Assembly: GCA_023078555.1 (NCBI GenBank)
Contig: CM041203.1
Coordinates: 5,044,538 to 5,108,537 of the forward strand
Direction of reading: 5' to 3'
DNA from: Ulva prolifera
Taxonomy: Eukaryota; Chlorophyta; Ulvophyceae; Ulvales; Ulvaceae
Length of the DNA stretch: 64,000 bases
Notes under the pieces: generated by a model
The model's input: only the letters and a program-made list of their open reading frames with translations
What the model was told of the DNA's origin: nothing
The model's database searches: none
Made by a program: the position numbers and the translations under genes
In this document: piece by piece, positions 57,217-64,000 of the stretch
Layout: every line of letters starts with the position of its first letter
How positions within the stretch are numbered: the stretch's first letter is position 1

Positions 57217-58339
57217 GGCAACCTTTCTGCAGTGCCCTCGAGAACGGCATGGAAATCTTTCGCAGATTCGCAGTCGTTCGATTCCTGACTGCTCCTGGCC
57301 AGGACCAGCGCAGGTGTAAGGGAGTCATCGTGTGGAGGCTGTGGCATATTCCAGGCTGAACATGTGGCCTGGGAGCCCTTCGGTGAACTCATGAAGCTGT
57401 ACAGCTGTCGAGGGCCAAGGCAGCGCAGTCTCCCAGCTGAGGCAAGCCATGTTGCAGAATTCTGTGTGTCTCAGTCTGCTGTGGGACGGTATTTCGATCG
57501 TTTTCTGTTGATCGGCAGAATTCACTACATGAGCACCCATGTCCATCTTGTTATGGTTGACACGGCAGAACCTCGCAGGAATCAGGGTCAAACTCGGTAA
57601 CTGCGTTGATGTCGTGGTCCTCGTTGCTCGTGCTTGTCTGCGTGTGTACCTTAAATGTGTTGCAACAGACCATCTCAGAGAGCACAGGTGCACTGCGGCA
57701 TTGCAGAGCTCTACCGCAATGATGTGCGTGATACGAAGATACGGAATGCTTGTGAACTATTGCTTATTCCCTTCTTTCGTTCACGGAGCACAGCACACCG
57801 CACCACTCTCGTTGGTGTCCCAAAAACTGAGGAGCGTTCGTGTCCGGTGCACCTACGCCACAACTGGGCACGTTCCTGACAAGCTACAGGGTATGCGTAA
57901 GTAAATCGTCAGTACCGCAAACAAAGGCATGCAGTAGACAGAATACACCCGGTTGATGCTGCTGCTGATCTTGCTGTTGCTTGACAGGGCAGGCTGCCAG
58001 GTGGATAAGCTGGAGCCCGTCCAAGTGAGCATCCACTGACATCACGTACTGAGGACGGTGATGCGAATGCGCATCTACCTTGAAAGAGCTTCAAAAGAAT
58101 TCCAGATGCCTGGGCAAAGCATGGATCCTAAAATGGACAAAAGCGTCTTTGTTGATGACAGTCCCGCGATCACCGACTGTAATCACAGCTTGTTGAAGAG
58201 CATATCAAGAGGCCATGTCAAGGTGTGAGGAGACATCGAATTGATTCGGCTTGTGAATCCTCCCTTGCTCTATACACTGCAGGCGCTCTGCGTGGCCGCA
58301 CTACGCGGGAGCGCTGCTTCACGATGGGTGTGATGGCAG
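57217..58339. other. Between FLU and the LRR gene
   Basis: Holds the FLU 3' UTR and probably upstream exons of the LRR gene. One exon-like plus frame is 57680-57760 (VHCGIAELYRNDVRDTKIR), preceded by TCTCAG. It could not be linked in phase. Confidence 0.35.
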
Positions 58340-61300
58340 GTGAACTTGGCATCTCTCTCCAAATCTGACTTTGGAAAGCTGTTCGTCAATCTTGAACCAG
58401 GTCTCACACAAATTCAACGCCTAAGCTTAATCGTATCGACCCCTTCCTCTCGGGCGGGGACAGCACGAAAGTCTGTAAACAACATGCAAGTGCCGGACTG
58501 TGCTCTTCCACAGTATCCCGAGATCGTCAAAGGCCTGTCTGTTCGGATAGCTGGATCAAAGGTGACGTGAAGCCACTCCATAGATTGGAATGTGTCATCC
58601 TCTACTATACCACTTGACGTCTTGTCACTTGCAGATTGAAGACATACTGAGGCATTTCCTTCTGTCACTAGCTACGGAAGCGTCGTCTCTCATGACTCTG
58701 ACCTTCAGCCTACCTCTGCCACTAGCTCTCTTCCCTCTGTTCTGTCAGTCAGTTGCTGGCCTCCCGTCGCTGATGCACCTGTCGCTGCAAGGCTCCCAAC
58801 TTGGGGATGCAGGGTTACAGGAGCTATGCTCAGTCCTGTCAAAAGCAAATTGCAGCGTTACTCATCTGGATGTTTCCGGATGCTGCCTGTCTGACTGCTC
58901 AGCTGCTTCTGTGGCTGCACTATTGAAGACAGGGACGCTCAAGTACGTCATCCAGTTTGATCTGCTACTGTAGGCGTCACCTGTTTCGTAGCATATCCTT
59001 TCATGATTGTCGATGTTCACCAAATGTCCATGCTATGCTGACTCGGAGCAGTCAAAGGGTCCATCTGGTCTGGGCCTACCAGCAAGATACGTTGGAGTAC
59101 GTCAACCCAGAGGAATGTTGGCGATTGTGTCATGGTTTTGGGTCTAGGTTCTGCATGGAGCGATTCAAGAAATTCCTTCGGGAGTACCCGGACTCTAGCC
59201 TTGCACCACGTATCAGGCACATGCTGTTTGAGAAACGAACTGCAGCATTGACCGCTGAGTTACATTCAAACTGCCCTGGGCTGGTATCGATTGGCTTGGA
59301 CTACAACCTGGTGCGATTCTGCATAGCCTAAGCGTTCTGATAAAGCAGCAATGTGATGGCCTCGTCGTCTCAACAGCCCACAGTCTGTTCATTTCCGGTC
59401 GTAGGGCGAAGCCGACACGCCATTTTTTTTTCGAGCCAGTCGGCGCGCTACGTGCTTCTCTATTGGTGCTTTTCTAAAACTTGGTGCCTTTCCTATGTCA
59501 GTGATCTTGGAATACATTGGCACTTGAATGCATTGAAAGTGAACCACTCCACCTGGATCTGTGAACGCAACACGGCGGTATGCAGTTCCTTGCACAGCCT
59601 TGCTGGCTTTGGCTCTCTGCCTGAAGTTCCTCTGTGCCTCTGATGTGGCACAGAGTCAGTTTAGCTTTCTCGGTCCAGCCATGCTGTGCATGCGGCGGCT
59701 TGGTACTGTGGTCTGTGGAAGCCATCGATTGTGCCTCGTGTAATGGCTGGTCGGTGCTTGACATGACTGAAGGCCTGTAGGTGACAGACACTGCGGCGTT
59801 GACTCTTTTTGAAGCCGCAATGGCTTCCTCCACAATCGAAACCATCAGCCTGCGGGCGAACCAACTCACGATGGTTGCTGGGCGTGCCGCTCGTGCTGCA
59901 ATGATAGAGCATGACACGCTGCATGCCATCGACATGCGGGACAACTGCGCCCGGAAGCTCGGCCTCCTGCGGGTGTGATCATCACTTTGGCAGCCTGCAC
60001 AGATGTGCTGGAGAAATCTCCCGCCTTTTCAAAATGCCCGTTCTCAGAACGGGCCCATTCAACCTGGTATAGACTCACTGGTCGCATGAGGTGCTCGCTA
60101 GTTGCTTCGTTTCAGAGAGCTGCAGTGCATCCCAGTCGGAGCTGCAGTGCAGCGACATGGAAGACAATGTTTGGACCAGTCTGAAGCCGTGTGTTGATGG
60201 TGTGCTGTGGTCATCTGATCGGCCGATTGGCGCGTTGGGTCTCAGGCACGCAAGATGCATGCTCATGCTTCATTGCCGCTCAGACACACAGTGCACTACA
60301 CACGCTGCAACTGCGACTGCATGCATCTTGCGACTGCATGCATCTTGCCTGCCTGACTGCGCACAGCTGTACAGGAAGACCACGTCAGAGCTCTCAAGAT
60401 CGCGAAGGCCACTGCGGGGGCGGTCGCAGCCGATGGCTCTTCCAGGGGCAGAGGCTCATCGCTGGGCCCCTCAAACATGAACGCGGTCACGGTTCCGGGC
60501 GGAGGCACAGGCTTGCAGGCGGTCAGCAACGGCGGCTCCATTCGGCCGTTCCGGCCAGACACCCCCGCCACTGTCGCCTCGGAAGGTGACAGATTGAGCG
60601 ACGGCGAGCAGGACAGTGCGCCGGCGATGGAGGCGGTGCTGGGTGTCATGGAGCAGATGTATGCAGAGGAGCCACCGGCGGCATCGGGGCAGGCGGACAG
60701 GAGCAGCCGGAGGGGCCGCATGCATGCCGCCGCTGCTGTTTGCAGCCAAGCCAGCGCTGAGAAGCGCCGGCCGTCGATGCGGGAGCACGGCTGCGGCGCT
60801 GCAGATGAGGGAATCGCGAATGCCATGCATGCGCCTGTCGGCGGCGACGTCGGCGAGCGGGAGAATATGAGTGTGCGTGCTGGTGTGTCAGGAACACCGG
60901 CTGCTGCTCCACGGCATGCACCCAGCAGGACGGGACCACAGGCACGTGCCGGGGGCACCCCTCGATGTGACCCGATGAGTGGGAAAGCTGCAGCAGCAGT
61001 CCGCGTGAAGCACGTGAGAAGCATCATGGGGCCGAACGACTGGACGAGGACAGATGGACCAGTGGACACTCTTGGCCATGCATCAGTGGCCGTACACCAT
61101 GCAGCGGCGAAGGCAGTGTCTGCCAGAACGCAACAGGACTGGGACCTGGGTCGGGGTCAGCCACCGGCGGCACGGCCAGCTCGCACACACGCTCCCTCGG
61201 CACCGAAGCGGGGCAAGAAGACGAGGAAGAGCACGAAGCGCAAGACCAAGCTCGGCGCGGCGGCGGCGGCGGCGGCGGCGGCCATGCAACGCGGACCGCG

Positions 61301-62540
61301 GGCGGCTCGCAGAGCGGCCTCGGTGGTGCAGGAGGCGGCCGCGGTGTCTGCGTCGCTCCGGCGCGGCGTCGGCGGAGCGGACGTGTGCTCCTGGCTTGCG
61401 GCGAGTCCAGCGCGCGTGACACGCACACGGGCGTGCAGCGGCCCACGGCCGCCCCCACGTTCACACGTTCGCCGCACACACCTCCAAGGTGCACCTGGAA
61501 AGCCTGCACCTCACCAGGCAGCCGCGGCGATCGCAGCATCTGCAGTCCCAAACGTTTCGCCGCTGGCGGGTGAGGACCATGGCTCACGCAAGACAAACCC
61601 TGGCCGGGGCAGCGGAAAGAGGCGGAGCGTGGGGTCAGCGCGTGTGGTGACGCAGCCACGTGGCCCGGGCACCGCGGTGAGACATTTTGGGGCACAGGCT
61701 GACTGCAGCGCTGAAGATGACGGGGCCGGCAGAGAGCCTGCGGCGCCGGCTGCGCATGGCGGCGCCGACAGGGGGTTTTTCAGCATGCATGACGTGTGCA
61801 CGTGGGAGCGGCGGCGGGAGATGGCGCAGGAGGCCCTGTCAGGCACCGCCGCGTCGGGGCGCTCCACTGCGAGCGAGTGGGCGCCTGATGGCGCCTCTGA
61901 CGTTGGCCACTCACCGATGTCATCAGGAGAGGACGGTGATGACCCGTGGTCGACCGTGGGAGGCGAGGACTGTGGGCATGCCATGTGGCCTAAGGGTGTC
62001 TCTGTCGGTGGTGGCCCCAGCACCGGGGAGGGAGAGGAGATGCAGACTCTGGGAGGGGGAGGCCGTGAAGAACACCCCGGCGGCGGGGCGGAGCGTGCGC
62101 ATGCGCCCGTGTCGGTGGCGGCCTCCTCCGCAGGGCAGAGCGAGGAGCAAGCGCATGCGTGGACGCCCTGGGGAGCCGCGGTGCGGCAGCGCACGCACCC
62201 TGCGGCGCTGTCCCGCCAAAGCAGCAGCACGGCAGCACAGCCGCGGGGCGTGGTGGTGGGAACACCGCGCCGCACGCGCGGCAGCCGCAGCGACGTCGGG
62301 GCGGCACGGGAGGCCGCGATGGCGCAGCGTGCGGCTTTGTGCGAAGCGGGGTGTACCCCTAATGAGCAGCCCGGCTGCGGCCGCCGGGAGGAGGAGGGCT
62401 ATCCAGAAGGGGAACATGATTCGGGAGGAGGGCACGATGCTGACGGGCAAGGCGCGCCATTGTCAATGAAAACCTCAGACAGATTTGCAGATGCGGAGGA
62501 GTTGGATGAGTCCGCTGGGGGTGCGGCTGGGCAGCTGTGA
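58340..62540 (+). CDS. Leucine-rich-repeat protein with large low-complexity C-terminal region
   Basis: Plus-strand exons that join in phase: 58340-58432, 58635-58942, 59217-59310, 59781-59972, 60375-62540 (about 950 residues, stop at 62540). The 5' end is open. The first four exons carry irregular leucine-rich repeats of the RNase-inhibitor style: GLPSLMHLSLQGSQLGDAGL; CSVTHLDVSGCCLSDCSA; CPGLVSIGLDYNL; STIETISLRANQLT. The last exon alone encodes 721 residues rich in Ala, Gly, Arg, Pro and Ser, probably disordered, with a strongly basic KRGKKTRKSTKRKTKLG followed by nine alanines, and acidic stretches near the C-terminus. The basic cluster suggests nuclear targeting. The phase match at 60375 supports the fusion, but the middle LRR exons are tentative and the long exon could belong to a separate gene. 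Confidence 0.6.
60036..60054. repeat. Perfect inverted repeat (9-base arms)
   Basis: gcccgttct c agaacgggc: two perfectly complementary 9-base arms around one central base, inside the 59973-60374 intron of the LRR gene. It is not followed by a T run, so it does not look like a transcription terminator. Confidence 0.85.
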
Positions 62541-63414
62541 AAGATTCCGGATGTTCCACGGGCGCGCTCGAGGTGATGGCTGTGGTGCGTGCTGGCATGG
62601 AGCACGTGCGCGAGCTGCTCGCACCACTGGGCTGACATGTCTTGAATTTGTCAGGAAATCGCGAAGTCAGAGGCACATCCGCCCAGGCTGGAGTCTGCAG
62701 TGGGGCTGGTGCTACACAAGCTACACATTTTGGGAACTAGGCACTGTACACTGAGAGGTCGATGATAAACTGGATAGCTGAACATTTGAGTCAATGGCAT
62801 GCAACAGGGGCAGCCAAGACACTGAACAGGTTGGCAGGACGAGGCTGTGGAAGTTACAGTGGATCAGATGCACCTATTTCCTAGCCATGGACACACCGCA
62901 GCATACAAGACTGTTGTTTCGTACATGCCGGGTGGGAGGGTGTTGCCAAATCCTGAGGGCATCCAAGACCTCAGGACCTGTTACTGTGTGAGAACAGATG
63001 CAGAAGTTTTACCCAGCACACCACCTGTGATGGTCCTTCTGCTGCCAGTTCTTTACCATCTCACGCTGTTCATCAGTGCCTATGACACAGCACACACACG
63101 AATATATGCAGCGTTACAGTGTGCAAGTACAACTCAGATGAGTACAGCAAGCACAACTCACCAGTGCATGAAAAACAGATTTAACATTCCCAGTTAACAG
63201 GCATGCAAGGTCACCCTGCGTCCGCCAGGCTGAACACTTGGTTGGCAGTGGCATGTAACTGAGACAGCTCATCGCCGCAGCGAAACCCACTCGCAGTGAA
63301 AACGAGCATGTGGCCTCACACACTGGGCTCAGCAGAATTCGTGTCTGTGGCGATAGCTCAACATGAGGCACACAGACATGGAGGTCGCAAATCAGAATGT
63401 GGCCACACGTGGCC
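62541..63414. other. Downstream of the LRR gene
   Basis: Holds the 3' UTR of the LRR gene and then sequence with no convincing frame. Short open frames at 62847-63197 show no motif. Confidence 0.4.
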
Positions 63415-63905
63415 GCTCGAAAATCCGCAGCCTTTTGAGATACTCCTCCAGGACTGAACAGTTCCTCGGATACCCCAGATGGTCAACAGCAACACCGGCA
63501 TGCAGCCCCTGCTTAGGGCGAGCTGTGCTGCGCCGAGCCCTATCACCGTCAGCCTGACTGCAACAGACGCCGCAGCCACAATGCTGCCCGGCGTTTCCAG
63601 TGACCAACATGCATGCATCAACTGGGCGCCCTTGCACTTCTCCTCGTACCCAATTCCACTACTGGCTGACACCAGCAGTCACCTGTCCCCGCGCCAGGCC
63701 GCTTGCTTAGCAAAGGTGACTGTGCATGCTCATAACTGGCCCAGCGCAAGGCCGCAGGCACACGCATCTCTGTGCCGCACTCGCAGCCGCTTGTGGCCAC
63801 TCCAGACTGTTGAGGCCCCGCCGCGATGGACGGTAGAGCAGCAGCTAACGCCTCAGCACGACGGGGGGAGGGCAGGTGGGGTTGCACTGCAAGCGCCACC
63901 GTCAC
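63415..63905 (-). CDS. Possible exons of a gene running off the right edge
   Basis: Two minus-strand exon-like stretches. One, about 63905-63709, contains TEMRVPAALRWASYEHAQSP and ends at a GTGACT donor. The other, about 63560-63415, follows a GTTGCAG acceptor and contains GVAVDHLGYPRNCSVLEEYL and KRLRIFERP before GTGTGG. The phase between them did not match with the best-looking acceptor, so at least one boundary is wrong. No family was recognised. Confidence 0.28.
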
Positions 63906-64000
63906 TCACACCCGCCATCCGCCTCTTTGTAGATCGAAAGTGGCACCGACGGGCCAGCAACATCTGCGGTCATCGCACATGCATGACGACCACGCATGTC

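Noticed and set aside
1-64000. Bacterial features, CRISPR arrays, transposases, reverse transcriptases or proviral genes
   Set aside because: None seen. Genes are intron-split and eukaryotic, repeats lack array spacing, and no frame carried the usual catalytic motifs of mobile-element enzymes.

Overview
The window looks like nuclear DNA of a green alga (Chlorophyta, class not determinable here). It carries a chlorophyll a/b-binding photosystem I antenna gene (LHCA), a FLU-type regulator of tetrapyrrole synthesis and an LSD1-type zinc-finger gene. All recognisable genes are split by introns whose donors read mostly GTGCGN, GTGAGN or GTACGN and whose acceptors mostly read TGCAG. Coding regions were read exon by exon. 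For the main genes the exon chains keep one reading frame throughout, which is the chief check on the boundaries given. Transcription starts, UTRs and poly(A) sites were not resolved.

Layout. 0.4-5.7 kb (-): DUF445 membrane protein with repeat-filled introns. 6.7-9.8 kb (-): archaeal-type phosphoglycerate mutase (apgM) with a large low-complexity insertion. 10.3-12.2 kb (+): helical protein, possibly FANCE-like, divergent from apgM. 12.8-15.7 kb (-): probable organelle-targeted protein of unknown function. 16.5-20.7 kb (-): acidic, Ser/Pro-rich coiled-coil protein. 20.7-37.5 kb: gene-poor, with GC-rich blocks, a SINE and three disorder-rich ORFs at about 23.5, 28.0 and 33.0 kb, the last two being diverged paralogues. 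37.5-39.2 kb (-): LHCA. 42.9-47.5 kb (-): LSD1-like protein with three zinc fingers. 48.4-49.7 kb (+): unrecognised gene. 53.2-55.1 kb (-): TPR protein with acidic tail. 55.6-57.2 kb (+): FLU. 58.3-62.5 kb (+): leucine-rich-repeat protein joined to about 720 residues of low-complexity sequence. 63.4-64 kb (-): possible exons of a gene running off the right edge.

The plastid theme (LHCA, FLU, a possible transit-peptide protein) fits a phototroph, but the genes do not form a functional cluster. Two divergent pairs (apgM with the 10.3 kb gene; TPR with FLU) probably share promoter regions. Two dispersed repeat families recur: a tRNA-like SINE (six copies or fragments) and a shorter 'repeat B' whose seven recognised copies all lie inside predicted introns. 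The most interesting observation is that the paralogues at 28 and 33 kb match in length only if a 240-base, stop-free, repeat-B-bearing intron is removed from one of them. No provirus, transposase, CRISPR array, rRNA or intact tRNA gene was recognised.
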